DNA of 64,000 bases from Idiomarina sp. X4 (GTDB lineage Bacteria; Pseudomonadota; Gammaproteobacteria; Enterobacterales; Alteromonadaceae), in the NCBI RefSeq assembly GCF_002808045.1, contig NZ_CP025000.1:62001-126000 (forward strand), written 5' to 3'. The translations under genes were made by a program, and so were the position numbers. A model generated the notes under the pieces. That model was not told where the DNA came from. It made no database searches and worked only from the letters and a program-made list of their open reading frames with translations. Shown piece by piece: positions 9,498 to 17,974 of the stretch (its first letter is position 1; the number at the start of each line of letters is the position of its first letter).

Positions 9498-12134
9498 ATG
9501 GTCAATGCTGACAATGACAAAGATTTTCACGGCCATTGGCCAAGCCGCGACAGCACCCCGCAGACAAAGGATTATAAAGAGCTGCTGACCAGTTACCAAA
9601 ACTGGTCAGCCACACGTTTTGTCACCGCCGACATTGACGAGTTGGTGCATCATCGAGCAACGTTTTTTGATCAGCTGCTCAATCAGCTATGGGCTCAGTT
9701 TAAGCTTACCGAAGAGCCCGCCACATTAATTGCCGTCGGTGGTTATGGCCGTGAGACCCTTCATCCGGGGTCTGATATTGATTTATTAATACTGATTGAT
9801 GACACCAGTAATCGGCTTCATAAGATTGAAGACAAACTGAGTCGTTTGATTACCTTTCTCTGGGATTTACATCTCGATATCGGCCACTCTGTTCGCTCTA
9901 TCGATGAATGCTTTCAGCAAGCGGCTGAGGATATTACGGTTGCGACCAACCTGATAGAAAGTCGCTTTCTGACCGGGTCAGACGAATTATTCAACGACTT
10001 CCAGCAGCACTTAATCAATGACTTTCCATGGAGCAGCCGGGATTTTTACCAAGCTAAGCTGGACGAGCAACAGCAGCGCCATCAACAATACCACAGCACC
10101 TCTTATAACCTCGAACCGAATATTAAGTCGAGTCCCGGTGGGCTACGCGATATCCAGACCATCGGTTGGATAGCTAAACGACACTTTCAGACGCACTCCG
10201 ACGAAAACCTGGTTGAATACGGTTACATGACCGCTGATGAATTCGTCGAACTGCGAGACTGTATGAATTGGCTTTGGCGCATTCGCTTTGCACTGCACAT
10301 TGAAGCGGGAAAACGTGAAGACCGCTTACTGTTCGATTTCCAACCCGGCGTCGCCGTTCGTTTAGGGTACGGTAATGAAGGCAAATCGTCTGTCGAAACC
10401 ATGATGAAAGACTATTTCAAAGTCGTACTGCGAGTCAGTGAACTTAACCAAATGCTACTGCAGTTTTTTCATCAGGCCATTCTGGGTACACAAGACCTTC
10501 AGGATGCCGAGCTCATTGATCGCGACTTTGCTATTTCAAATACGCTATTAACCGCTCGTCACGATGAGGTTTTCGATAACCCAGTTAATCTCATTCGCGC
10601 TTTCGTTTGTATTGCCGAGTACCCACAAATAACCGGGATTCATTCGAACACGATAAGACTGATTCGCAACGCCCGCGGGCAGCTTGGCGAACCACTGAGC
10701 CACCACCCCGATTGTCGTGAAAAGTTTAATCAGTTGATTCAGCACGAGCGCGGTTGCGGATTGGCTTTTTCACTCATGCATCACCACAGTGTGTTAGCCA
10801 GTTACCTACCACAGTGGCAACAGATAGTCGGACAAATGCAATTCGACCTCTTCCACGCTTACACAGTAGATGAACACACGTTCCGCTTAGTTCGAAATTT
10901 ATATCGTTACAGCGACGAAAAATACGCCGATCAATTCCCGCTATGCGAAAAAATCGTTCAGCAAATGGAACGTAAGTACTGTTTGTATCTGGCCGGCATA
11001 TTCCATGATATCGCAAAAGGTCGTGGTGGCGATCATTCCGAGCTTGGTGAAATGGACGCCCGCAACTTCTGTCATCAGCACGGGTATTCCGAAGATGACG
11101 CCGAGCTGGTTGCCTGGTTAGTGCGTCACCACTTAACCATGTCTGTCACCGCCCAAAAGCGTGACATTCATGATCCGGAAGTGATTCAGGAGTTCGCTAA
11201 CCAAGTACAAACCGTTGAACGGTTGGACTTTCTCTATTGCCTGACGGTTGCTGACATTCGTGCCACCAACCAGTCATTGTGGAATAACTGGAAAGCGACT
11301 CTTTTAGAAGAGCTCTACAACGCAACGGCGTATTTGCTGCAACAAGATAGCAGCCAACCCACACTAGATGTCCGTGAAAAAATAAAAGAAAACAAAGCCA
11401 GCGCTATGGCACTATTGCTCAGTGCCGGTTTTGATAAAAGTGACATTAACGCCCTTTGGGGACGCTTTACGGCGGACTATTTTTTTCGTCACACTGCAGA
11501 GCAAATTAGTTGGCACTCACAGCACATTCTTAATTTACCGACGGATCAATTGCCACTCATCCTCATTGGTGATGAAAACAACTACGGCACCACCGAGCTG
11601 TTCATTTATCACCACGAAGAAAGCCATTTATTTGCGTCTGTTGCCGGGGTTTTAGACAGCCAGCAACTGAATATTTTAGACGCCCAGATACTGGCAACAC
11701 GCGATGGTTTTGTCATGGACACCTTCATTGTTTTACAGCGAGACGGCAAGCCGTTAACCGAACCGCAACGCATTGAAGAGGTCAAGCAACAACTGCTGGA
11801 CGTATTGCACAAACGAGTACCGGTTCCTAAAACAAATCGCCCACTTTCGCGCCGGATGAAAAACTTTTCGGTGAAAACTGAGGTGTCCTTTATTCCCAGC
11901 AAACATCAGGGCCGCACCACTTTTGAACTGGTAACACTAGACAGACCGGGACTTATTGCTAAACTGGCGGCTATTTTACAGCAACAAAAAGTGACCCTGC
12001 TGGCTGCTAAAATCACCACTATTGGCGAACAGGCTGAAGATTTGTTCATTGTCACATCAGAAGATAATACGTCGCTGGATGAACAACAAAAACAAGCGCT
12101 TAAACAACAGATTATCGAAGACTTGGAGTTTTAA
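9498..12134 (+). CDS. glnD: Bifunctional uridylyltransferase/uridylyl-removing enzyme (PII)
   Basis: GlnD senses glutamine and adds or removes UMP on PII proteins, which sets glutamine synthetase activity and NtrBC signalling. The 878 residues show the nucleotidyltransferase motif GGYGRETLHPGSDIDLLIL near residue 80, the HD phosphohydrolase motif FHDIAKGRGGDHSE in the middle (uridylyl removal), and C-terminal ACT domains (FELVTLDRPGLIAKLAAIL) that bind glutamine. It lies between map and dapD, the classic order. Confidence 0.97.
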   Translation: MVNADNDKDFHGHWPSRDSTPQTKDYKELLTSYQNWSATRFVTADIDELVHHRATFFDQLLNQLWAQFKLTEEPATLIAVGGYGRETLHPGSDIDLLILIDDTSNRLHKIEDKLSRLITFLWDLHLDIGHSVRSIDECFQQAAEDITVATNLIESRFLTGSDELFNDFQQHLINDFPWSSRDFYQAKLDEQQQRHQQYHSTSYNLEPNIKSSPGGLRDIQTIGWIAKRHFQTHSDENLVEYGYMTADEFVELRDCMNWLWRIRFALHIEAGKREDRLLFDFQPGVAVRLGYGNEGKSSVETMMKDYFKVVLRVSELNQMLLQFFHQAILGTQDLQDAELIDRDFAISNTLLTARHDEVFDNPVNLIRAFVCIAEYPQITGIHSNTIRLIRNARGQLGEPLSHHPDCREKFNQLIQHERGCGLAFSLMHHHSVLASYLPQWQQIVGQMQFDLFHAYTVDEHTFRLVRNLYRYSDEKYADQFPLCEKIVQQMERKYCLYLAGIFHDIAKGRGGDHSELGEMDARNFCHQHGYSEDDAELVAWLVRHHLTMSVTAQKRDIHDPEVIQEFANQVQTVERLDFLYCLTVADIRATNQSLWNNWKATLLEELYNATAYLLQQDSSQPTLDVREKIKENKASAMALLLSAGFDKSDINALWGRFTADYFFRHTAEQISWHSQHILNLPTDQLPLILIGDENNYGTTELFIYHHEESHLFASVAGVLDSQQLNILDAQILATRDGFVMDTFIVLQRDGKPLTEPQRIEEVKQQLLDVLHKRVPVPKTNRPLSRRMKNFSVKTEVSFIPSKHQGRTTFELVTLDRPGLIAKLAAILQQQKVTLLAAKITTIGEQAEDLFIVTSEDNTSLDEQQKQALKQQIIEDLEF

Positions 12135-12143
12135 ATTAAAACC

Positions 12144-12968
12144 ATGGAACACATTAAACAGTTAATTATTGATGCTTTTGACAAGCGTGACCAGATCAAC
12201 TCGAATACCGATGACGATGAGCTACGAGAAGCCGTACGCTATGTGATCGATGAGATCGATCGTGGTGAGCTTCGGGTTGCCGAAAAGATATCGGGTGAAT
12301 GGGTCGTTCATCAATGGCTGAAAAAAGCCGTTTTGTTGTCTTTTCGCCTAAACGACAATGACTTAATTGAAGGCGGTGAAACACGCTTTTGGGACAAGGT
12401 ACCTGCTAAGTTTGCTGACTACGATAGCGCCCGTTTCCGTGCAGAAGGTATGCGTGTCGTACCGCCCGCCATGGTGCGTAAAGGCGCTTACATTGGGCGT
12501 AATGTTGTCGTCATGCCATCTTATGTCAACATTGGTGCCTATGTTAGTGAAGGCAGCATGGTCGATACCTGGGCAACCGTCGGCTCTTGCGCGCAAATCG
12601 GTAAAAACGTGCATTTGTCGGGTGGCGTTGGCATTGGTGGCGTATTGGAGCCATTACAAGCAAACCCAACTATCATTGAAGACAACTGTTTTATCGGTGC
12701 ACGTTCTGAGATTGTTGAAGGCGTTATTGTTGAAGAAGGTGCCGTTATTTCAATGGGCGTATACATTGGTCAAAGCACCCGTATTTATGACCGTGAAAAT
12801 GATCGTATTCTCTATGGTCGTGTACCCGCTGGAGCGGTTGTTGTTCCGGGGTCACTGCCAGCGGCTGACGGCACTCATAGCTTATATGCAGCTATTATTG
12901 TTAAACGCGTTGATGCGAAAACACGTGCCAAAGTGGGAATCAATGCTCTCCTCCGGGGCGCAGAGTAA
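12144..12968 (+). CDS. dapD: 2,3,4,5-tetrahydropyridine-2,6-dicarboxylate N-succinyltransferase
   Basis: DapD uses succinyl-CoA to succinylate tetrahydrodipicolinate in lysine and meso-diaminopimelate synthesis. After a short helical N-terminus (about 100 residues) the protein is a left-handed parallel beta helix built on hexapeptide repeats, seen as [21 protein letters not shown] and later [20 protein letters not shown]. The 274-residue length is typical. It starts 9 bases after glnD. Confidence 0.97.
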   Translation: MEHIKQLIIDAFDKRDQINSNTDDDELREAVRYVIDEIDRGELRVAEKISGEWVVHQWLKKAVLLSFRLNDNDLIEGGETRFWDKVPAKFADYDSARFRAEGMRVVPPAMVRKGAYIGRNVVVMPSYVNIGAYVSEGSMVDTWATVGSCAQIGKNVHLSGGVGIGGVLEPLQANPTIIEDNCFIGARSEIVEGVIVEEGAVISMGVYIGQSTRIYDRENDRILYGRVPAGAVVVPGSLPAADGTHSLYAAIIVKRVDAKTRAKVGINALLRGAE

Positions 12969-12979
12969 ACACCAGGAAC

Positions 12980-13001
12980 TCAGCCGGCTTCGGCTGGCTG
13001 A
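12980..13001. other. Stable hairpin with UUCG tetraloop at the dapD/truC convergence
   Basis: The 22 bases fold into a 9-bp stem (TCAGCCGGC with GTTGGCTGA-type pairing, including G-T pairs) closed by a C(TTCG)G tetraloop on the plus strand. It overlaps the last codons of truC. Neither strand has a T run after the stem, so it is not a standard terminator. It may protect the 3' end of the dapD transcript or aid factor-dependent termination. Confidence 0.45.
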
Positions 13002-13705
13002 AAGACTTTAAGAAACTCATCCGGAAGTGGCGCAGTCAGAGACATCATTTCGCCATTTACCGGGTGTTTAAATTCTACTGCCGTTGCCGCTAATAGTAAG
13101 CGATGACTGTCAAAATGCTCCCTAAAGAAGCGATTATGCCGACCGTCTCCATGGTTCGTGTCACCAATAATCGGGTGGCGAAGATGCGCCATATGTCGAC
13201 GCAACTGATGCTTACGCCCGGTTTCAGGAGTTAACTCGACCAGAGAATAACGTGTGGTATCGTGCTTTTTACTGACTTTATACGGTAACTCTATTTTCTC
13301 CAGGCAGCGGAAATGCGTGACAGCGTCCTGAGCTTCTTTGTTCTGATCGGCCTGCGCGTCAGCAATTTTATCCAGCTCTTCTTTTAACGGGTAATCGACA
13401 GTACCTTCTTCAGGCAAGTAGCCACGAACAACCGCGTGGTATTGTTTGCTCACTTGGTTAGTCGCAAAGCTCTCCGACATTTTCGTGGCTACTTCACTGC
13501 TTAGCGCAAAAATTAAAAGCCCTGACGTTGGTCTGTCCAGGCGATGAACCGGGTACACATGCTGACCAATTTGGTCGCGCAGCATTTGCATAGCAAACTC
13601 TCTGGCCTCGCTCGCTATGCGACTGCGGTGAACCAGTAAACCGCTGGGTTTGTTAATGACGGCTAAATCATTGTCCTGATAAACAATATCCAGAGGTGGG
13701 AGCAT
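12980..13705 (-). CDS. truC: tRNA pseudouridine(65) synthase
   Basis: This RluA-family pseudouridine synthase is known to modify U65 of several tRNAs. The catalytic motif HRLDRPTSGLLIF contains the active-site aspartate; GRKHQLRRHMAHLRHPIIGD is the family's second signature. The product is 241 residues and lacks the S4 domain, as TruC does. Its ATG overlaps the stop codon of the DUF446 gene as TAATG, so the two are translationally coupled, matching the truC-yqcC pair of E. coli. Confidence 0.9.
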   Translation of the reverse strand: MLPPLDIVYQDNDLAVINKPSGLLVHRSRIASEAREFAMQMLRDQIGQHVYPVHRLDRPTSGLLIFALSSEVATKMSESFATNQVSKQYHAVVRGYLPEEGTVDYPLKEELDKIADAQADQNKEAQDAVTHFRCLEKIELPYKVSKKHDTTRYSLVELTPETGRKHQLRRHMAHLRHPIIGDTNHGDGRHNRFFREHFDSHRLLLAATAVEFKHPVNGEMMSLTAPLPDEFLKVFQPAEAG

Positions 13706-14049
13706 TAGAGATCATCCTGCAAAGGGTCTGTGCCACTTAGCAGAACGTCAAACTCACGAATAAGGCCGATGAGTTGTTCGTATTGTTCCAGTTCATTACG
13801 GTAGGTATGAGCCGCCATTGGGCTGATAGAGGTACTTTCAGGGAGCGGCCGTTGCCCGTCTATTAACGACCACATTCTCGGTATCATAATAAATTGCAGC
13901 CACTGATGAAATTCCAGAGTGTCGACCGCAAAAGGCTGTTGACTCTCCAACGCCTGAACCGGCGGTTGATGTGACTGCCAAAGACCTAAACTGTTGAGCT
14001 CGCGTTCAATCCTGTCTAATAGCCGAGCCGCTTTCTGATACTGCTCCAT
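13705..14049 (-). CDS. yqcC: YqcC family protein (DUF446)
   Basis: This small cytosolic protein of unknown function (114 residues) is the usual neighbour of truC. The family pattern is visible as QPFAVDTLEFHQWLQFIMIPRM followed by LPESTSISPMAAHTY. A GTG at 14067 would add six residues; the ATG at 14049 has GGAG six bases upstream and is preferred. No catalytic motif is apparent. Partnership with TruC is inferred from the overlapping TAATG and the conserved order. Confidence 0.85.
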   Translation of the reverse strand: MEQYQKAARLLDRIERELNSLGLWQSHQPPVQALESQQPFAVDTLEFHQWLQFIMIPRMWSLIDGQRPLPESTSISPMAAHTYRNELEQYEQLIGLIREFDVLLSGTDPLQDDL

Positions 14050-14060
14050 ATCAGACTCCG

Positions 14061-14090
14061 TTACCACATAAGGTTATAAATCGTTATAAT
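14061..14090 (+). promoter_or_regulatory. Putative promoter for the DUF3549-DUF3301 pair
   Basis: TTACCA and TATAAT are 18 bases apart, with the -10 ending 51 bases before the GTG start of the DUF3549 gene. The -10 is consensus and the -35 matches at four of six positions. Confidence 0.55.
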
Positions 14091-14141
14091 GGCGCAATAG
14101 TGGTTTAATACGTTCCAAAATTCAAGTGAAATGGAGTTTTT

Positions 14142-15167
14142 GTGGCAGAGCAGAGCATTACAACCCTGGGTGATTTTCTAAAAGCCGGCCAAACCGATTA
14201 CCAAATCTTTGATATTGGTCGCCGCTTGACCGAGATCTCCCAAGAGCAGTTCGACGCTATAGAACATCAGCAGCAGCCTTACCCATACCCTATTGCTCGC
14301 CAGGCACAAATCGCCGTGTTGTTTCAGCATAAAAGCGCCGAACAACCGCCCTATTTATGGTTTCTACAGTTTCCTTTAGATGAACGTGGACTACTTAACC
14401 TGGCAGCAAGAAATCAATACCTTGAGTATGTCATTAACGCTCTGGGCCACGAAATTACCGGCGAGCTTACCGAGGAGCAACAACAGCAGTTGCAGCGGAA
14501 TCCGTATTTATTGACGCCCTCAGAAACACAGCGAGCCGCATTGCACGCTCACGTTCAATGCCAACATAACTTATCGCCCTCCATTCATTTTGAAACAGCA
14601 GAAGCCTATCTGCTAAATCCTAACGATAGTCTGGATTGGCAAAATATTGGTCTGCAAGGCCTTCATGATGTTGCTGCACGTTTGATGCAACGCAACGATA
14701 TCAGTACGGCTATTGCTGAGCATTTTGCGAGCTATCCCGGGGGTGTACGTTCGCCTCTAGCCGCAGCACTCGAGCATCAGTCCATACCCGCACACTTACG
14801 CAACGCGTTACTGGAACTGATAAACACAGAGGATTCAGAATTTACGACAGACGCGTTGAGAGCATTAGCAAGCACGTCAGATGAGCCAAAAGTGCAGAAA
14901 CAAATTGCGTCACTGATTGAGAACGCCAATGCGGACCAACTGGTCGTGATAGCTGCTCGTTTATGGCCCGTTTTGTCAGAGCCGAAAATCCTAAATAGCT
15001 ACCTCAACGCTATTTCTAAACTGGACGAGACTTTATTTGATGCGCTTTTCCAGGACATCATCGCACTGCCAACTGTAAGGCCACAGTTACTTTCTCTTAT
15101 TGCGCAGCAGCAATTGTCAAAGCCAGTACAACAGGCGCTAAACCGTTTGAAGTCGCAGGTGCAGTAA
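14142..15167 (+). CDS. DUF3549 family protein
   Basis: The 341-residue protein has no signal peptide or membrane segment, and I recognise it as DUF3549. It starts with TTLGDFLKAGQTDYQIFDIGRRL; its C-terminal half (about residues 180-340) reads like helical HEAT-type repeats with many leucines. The start is GTG at 14142 with GGAG 7 bases upstream. Function is unknown. It is followed after 4 bases by a DUF3301 gene, a pairing I recall from other marine gammaproteobacteria, so the two probably act together. Confidence 0.8.
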   Translation: MAEQSITTLGDFLKAGQTDYQIFDIGRRLTEISQEQFDAIEHQQQPYPYPIARQAQIAVLFQHKSAEQPPYLWFLQFPLDERGLLNLAARNQYLEYVINALGHEITGELTEEQQQQLQRNPYLLTPSETQRAALHAHVQCQHNLSPSIHFETAEAYLLNPNDSLDWQNIGLQGLHDVAARLMQRNDISTAIAEHFASYPGGVRSPLAAALEHQSIPAHLRNALLELINTEDSEFTTDALRALASTSDEPKVQKQIASLIENANADQLVVIAARLWPVLSEPKILNSYLNAISKLDETLFDALFQDIIALPTVRPQLLSLIAQQQLSKPVQQALNRLKSQVQ

Positions 15168-15171
15168 GCGC

Positions 15172-15483
15172 ATGAATTTACTCGATGTCATAATTTTTCT
15201 GGTTTTACTGCTTGCAGTTTGGGTGTTCTGGCAACATCGGCAGCAGTCTGAAAGCGCCCAAAAACACGCGTTATATTATTGCAAACAACAAGACTTACAG
15301 TTCTTAGACATTCGGCGTGACAAAACTCGCTGGTCGTTTAAAGGCAACCAGCCCGGTTGGCGCAGCACCTTTAAACTTGGTTTTTCCAGTGATGGTGAAA
15401 CTCGCTATGAAGGCGACCTAACTCTGCATAACCAAAAGTTAGTCGGTGTGGAACTACCGCCCTTTCGAATGCCCGGTCAATAG
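15172..15483 (+). CDS. DUF3301 family membrane-anchored protein
   Basis: This 103-residue protein opens with one transmembrane segment (residues 4-20, VIIFLVLLLAVWVFW). A soluble domain of about 80 residues follows, with YYCKQQDLQFLDIRRDKTRW, which I recognise as DUF3301. The role is unknown. It is cotranscribed with the DUF3549 gene. Its last 30 bases overlap the end of the convergent DUF962 gene at 15454-15483. Confidence 0.8.
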   Translation: MNLLDVIIFLVLLLAVWVFWQHRQQSESAQKHALYYCKQQDLQFLDIRRDKTRWSFKGNQPGWRSTFKLGFSSDGETRYEGDLTLHNQKLVGVELPPFRMPGQ

Positions 15484-15768
15484 CTTAACCCACGCGTCCT
15501 TATACATGACCCAGTCGCCCATCAGGCTGTATAGAGGGTATTTAAACGTGGCCGGTTTGTTTTTCTCAAAAATAAAGTGGCCTAGCCAGGCAAAACCGTA
15601 GCCAATAACAGGCAACGCAAGCAGCCACCAGTAGTTTTGGCTGACGAGCGCGTAAGCCAGCACCGCAAGTACCAGTGTGCTACCAATATAGTGCAGGGCT
15701 CGACAGCGTTTATCGGAGTGTTCTTGTAAGTAATACGGATAAAATTCTTTGAAGCTCGAGTAGCTCAT
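15454..15768 (-). CDS. DUF962/Mpo1-like membrane protein
   Basis: The protein is 104 residues with two hydrophobic segments in the middle (about 28-45 and 48-66). It carries the family's conserved polar residues: EHSDKRCRALHYIG at the start, GHFIFEKNKPATF in the middle and YSLMGDWVMY near the end. Yeast Mpo1 of this family is a dioxygenase acting on 2-hydroxy fatty acids; whether the short bacterial members do this is unknown. Its ATG overlaps the stop codon of the GNAT gene (TAATG). Confidence 0.8.
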   Translation of the reverse strand: MSYSSFKEFYPYYLQEHSDKRCRALHYIGSTLVLAVLAYALVSQNYWWLLALPVIGYGFAWLGHFIFEKNKPATFKYPLYSLMGDWVMYKDAWVKLLTGHSKGR

Positions 15769-16451
15769 TACTCAACCTCCTCGCGCGGGTAAAACAATAA
15801 CTCTCCGGGCAGTGTTTCAAACTCGATTTGCGCTTGCAGACGGTAGCCACGCTTTTTGAAAAACGCCTGGTAGTCAGCGCGGGTCACAAATACGGCAACG
15901 CCTTGAGATTCAGGATCTTCCTGAAACGCCGATTTAGCAGCCTCAACCAGTAAATGACCAACGCCCTGTTGCTGATACTGTGGCGCTACGGCAATAAAGG
16001 CCAGCATATGATAAGGCACGTCTGGCATAGCCTCCTGAATACGGCGCTCTTTCTCCATGACTTGTTTGGTGCTTAGAAAGCCTGCCGTCAGCAGCATGCT
16101 AATGCGCCAGTGCCAAAAACGACCAGGTCCAAAGCTTTTCCCGGGGCGGGTCAGACAGGCCACACCCAATAATGTACCACCGTCACGAATACCAATGATT
16201 GGCTGTCCACTTTCCCAAAACGACGTTAAATCTTCCCGTATGGCCGCTCTCAAGCGTTTCTCGTAATCCGGTTTGTCGGCACGAAATATTTTCTGTAATA
16301 ACGCATCATCGTAATACGTTTGAAATAACAAAGACGCTGCCATTTTCAAATCTTCAGCAACTAGGTAGGTTAACTCCCCTTTTACGTTACTATTCGCATT
16401 TTCACTGGCGTGTTGTATTTCCTGCTCTGTAGCCTCTGTCAGCCCCTGCAT
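15768..16451 (-). CDS. GNAT family N-acetyltransferase
   Basis: The acetyl-CoA binding motif A is clear in LAFIAVAPQYQQQGVGHLLVEAA, preceded by the family beta strands (GGTLLGVACLTRPG). The substrate cannot be read from the sequence. A TTG at 16460 is possible, but the ATG at 16451 has GAGG nine bases upstream and gives 227 residues. The gene overlaps the DUF962 gene by one base. A perfect FNR-type box lies 24 bases upstream of this ATG. Confidence 0.8.
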   Translation of the reverse strand: MQGLTEATEQEIQHASENANSNVKGELTYLVAEDLKMAASLLFQTYYDDALLQKIFRADKPDYEKRLRAAIREDLTSFWESGQPIIGIRDGGTLLGVACLTRPGKSFGPGRFWHWRISMLLTAGFLSTKQVMEKERRIQEAMPDVPYHMLAFIAVAPQYQQQGVGHLLVEAAKSAFQEDPESQGVAVFVTRADYQAFFKKRGYRLQAQIEFETLPGELLFYPREEVE

Positions 16452-16474
16452 TACGGACAACCTCTTAATTATTC

Positions 16475-16488
16475 TTGATAAACATCAA
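16475..16488. promoter_or_regulatory. FNR/EtrA-type binding site
   Basis: TTGATAAACATCAA matches the FNR consensus TTGAT-N4-ATCAA at every defined position. It lies between the syd stop codon and the GNAT start, where it could control the GNAT-DUF962 pair in response to oxygen. Because the box is so close to the ATG, repression is more likely than class II activation. Only the consensus match is direct evidence. Confidence 0.5.
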
Positions 16489-16516
16489 GCTAACCTTTTT
16501 TTAACAGGCTGTCGAG

Positions 16517-17068
16517 TCACTCAATATCAGAAAGTTCGTTCTTAGGTTGGCAAGTGGCCAGCCACTCTTCGAGTGAGTCAGCAAGACACTCATGCTGCTC
16601 TTTACCGACCCACTCTAAACCAACTTGCCCGGTAGCGTTATCAATTGACACGAGTAAATCGTCATTTTCAACACCTAAACCAATAAACACCGTCTCCGGT
16701 TGCTTTAAGCGGCGCTTCATGAGGATATGCCCGGTTAAATTTGCCAATAAGCGTTCACCGTCTTCCAGGCTTTGCACTTGCAGCAGAGTAACCGGATGCC
16801 CGTCGTATTCCAACGATAAGTCACCGGCAAACCAACGTCCAAAAATCGCTTTTATGCTGTCATGAAAGGTTATTTCAAGCGCACTTTCTAATTCATTGAA
16901 GGACAATGGAGAGGTCTGTTTTACCGGAGCCCACTCGACCGTATCTTCGTCTATCACTGAGCCATAAATGGGGCTATTCCATTCGGCAACGTACTCAGTG
17001 TAACGAATTGGCAGCTGCTCAACATAGCGTTCAATAAGGTCATCTAAAGCACTTTCTAAGTTCTGCAT
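16517..17068 (-). CDS. syd: SecY-interacting protein Syd
   Basis: Syd is a cytosolic protein that binds SecY at the inner membrane and is thought to check the translocon's integrity. The 183-residue sequence fits the family: RYTEYVAEWNSPIYG at the N-terminus, FGRWFAGDLSLEYDG in the middle, and an acidic C-terminal part. It is divergent from queF, as in E. coli. Confidence 0.9.
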   Translation of the reverse strand: MQNLESALDDLIERYVEQLPIRYTEYVAEWNSPIYGSVIDEDTVEWAPVKQTSPLSFNELESALEITFHDSIKAIFGRWFAGDLSLEYDGHPVTLLQVQSLEDGERLLANLTGHILMKRRLKQPETVFIGLGVENDDLLVSIDNATGQVGLEWVGKEQHECLADSLEEWLATCQPKNELSDIE

Positions 17069-17127
17069 CTGGTACTACCTACTCAGACATTTTACAATAG
17101 CGTCATTGTACGTATGGAGTGACACAA

Positions 17128-17958
17128 ATGCCAAAAAAGGATGCTCTCGGCCATTTAAACCTTGGTCAGCACACTGAATACCCCAATCAATATGATGCAA
17201 ATCAGTTGCAGGCGGTTCCACGTTCATTGAATCGAGAACCTATCGGTATTACCGGAAAGCTGCCATTTGACGGTGTTGATCAATGGACCGGGTACGAGCT
17301 CTCATGGCTAAATACTAACGGCTTACCACAAGTGGCTATCGGCTACTTTGAAGTGCCCGCTTCAAGCCCTAATTTGGTTGAGTCAAAATCGTTCAAATTG
17401 TACTTGAACAGCTTTAATGATAGCCGCTTCGATACTTGGGAAAACGTTCAACATATCATGGAAAACGACTTATCCGCCTGTGCCGGTGCTTCAGTATCCG
17501 TTAGACTTACTCCGTTAAGTTACGTTACTAATGAATCAATTGCTGATTTCGGAGGCGAGTGTATCGATTCACAGGATATCCGAGTTGAGCACTACGATTA
17601 CCGCCCTGAGCTACTGAAGCTTGAAAACAATGCAGAACAGGTTGAAGAGCAGCTTCACAGCCACCTGTTAAAATCCAATTGCCTTATTACAAATCAGCCT
17701 GACTGGGGCTCAGTCTCTATTCATTATCAAGGGCCCAAAATCGATAGAGCGGCCTTATTAGCCTATTTGGTTTCTTTTCGGGGGCATAACGAGTTTCATG
17801 AACAATGCGTCGAACGAATCTTTCAGGACTTACTCGCTCTGGGTATTAGTAAACTGAGCGTGTACGCACGTTACACACGACGGGGCGGACTTGACATTAA
17901 TCCGTTCCGCTCTAACTTTGAGCCAGCGCCGCAAATGCAGCGCATGGCTCGTCAGTAG
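17128..17958 (+). CDS. queF: NADPH-dependent 7-cyano-7-deazaguanine reductase
   Basis: QueF reduces preQ0 to preQ1 in queuosine synthesis. This is the long, two-domain form. The catalytic cysteine lies in [13 protein letters not shown] at about residue 185, and the substrate-binding glutamate segment is [16 protein letters not shown] at 17119 is in frame, but the GGAG at 17116-17119 is correctly spaced (8 bases) only for the ATG at 17128, giving 276 residues. No other queuosine genes are in the window. Confidence 0.95.
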   Translation: MPKKDALGHLNLGQHTEYPNQYDANQLQAVPRSLNREPIGITGKLPFDGVDQWTGYELSWLNTNGLPQVAIGYFEVPASSPNLVESKSFKLYLNSFNDSRFDTWENVQHIMENDLSACAGASVSVRLTPLSYVTNESIADFGGECIDSQDIRVEHYDYRPELLKLENNAEQVEEQLHSHLLKSNCLITNQPDWGSVSIHYQGPKIDRAALLAYLVSFRGHNEFHEQCVERIFQDLLALGISKLSVYARYTRRGGLDINPFRSNFEPAPQMQRMARQ

Positions 17959-17974
17959 TAGGTTGCTGGTTAAA

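Noticed and set aside
12367..13011. A 214-codon open frame on the plus strand
   Set aside because: It lies almost entirely inside dapD in another frame, has no family resemblance, and dapD is certain.
16475..16500. A plus-strand terminator (short stem, then a run of seven T)
   Set aside because: No plus-strand gene lies upstream, the stem is only 6-7 bp and the T run is 7 bases away; the FNR-type site explains the dyad better.
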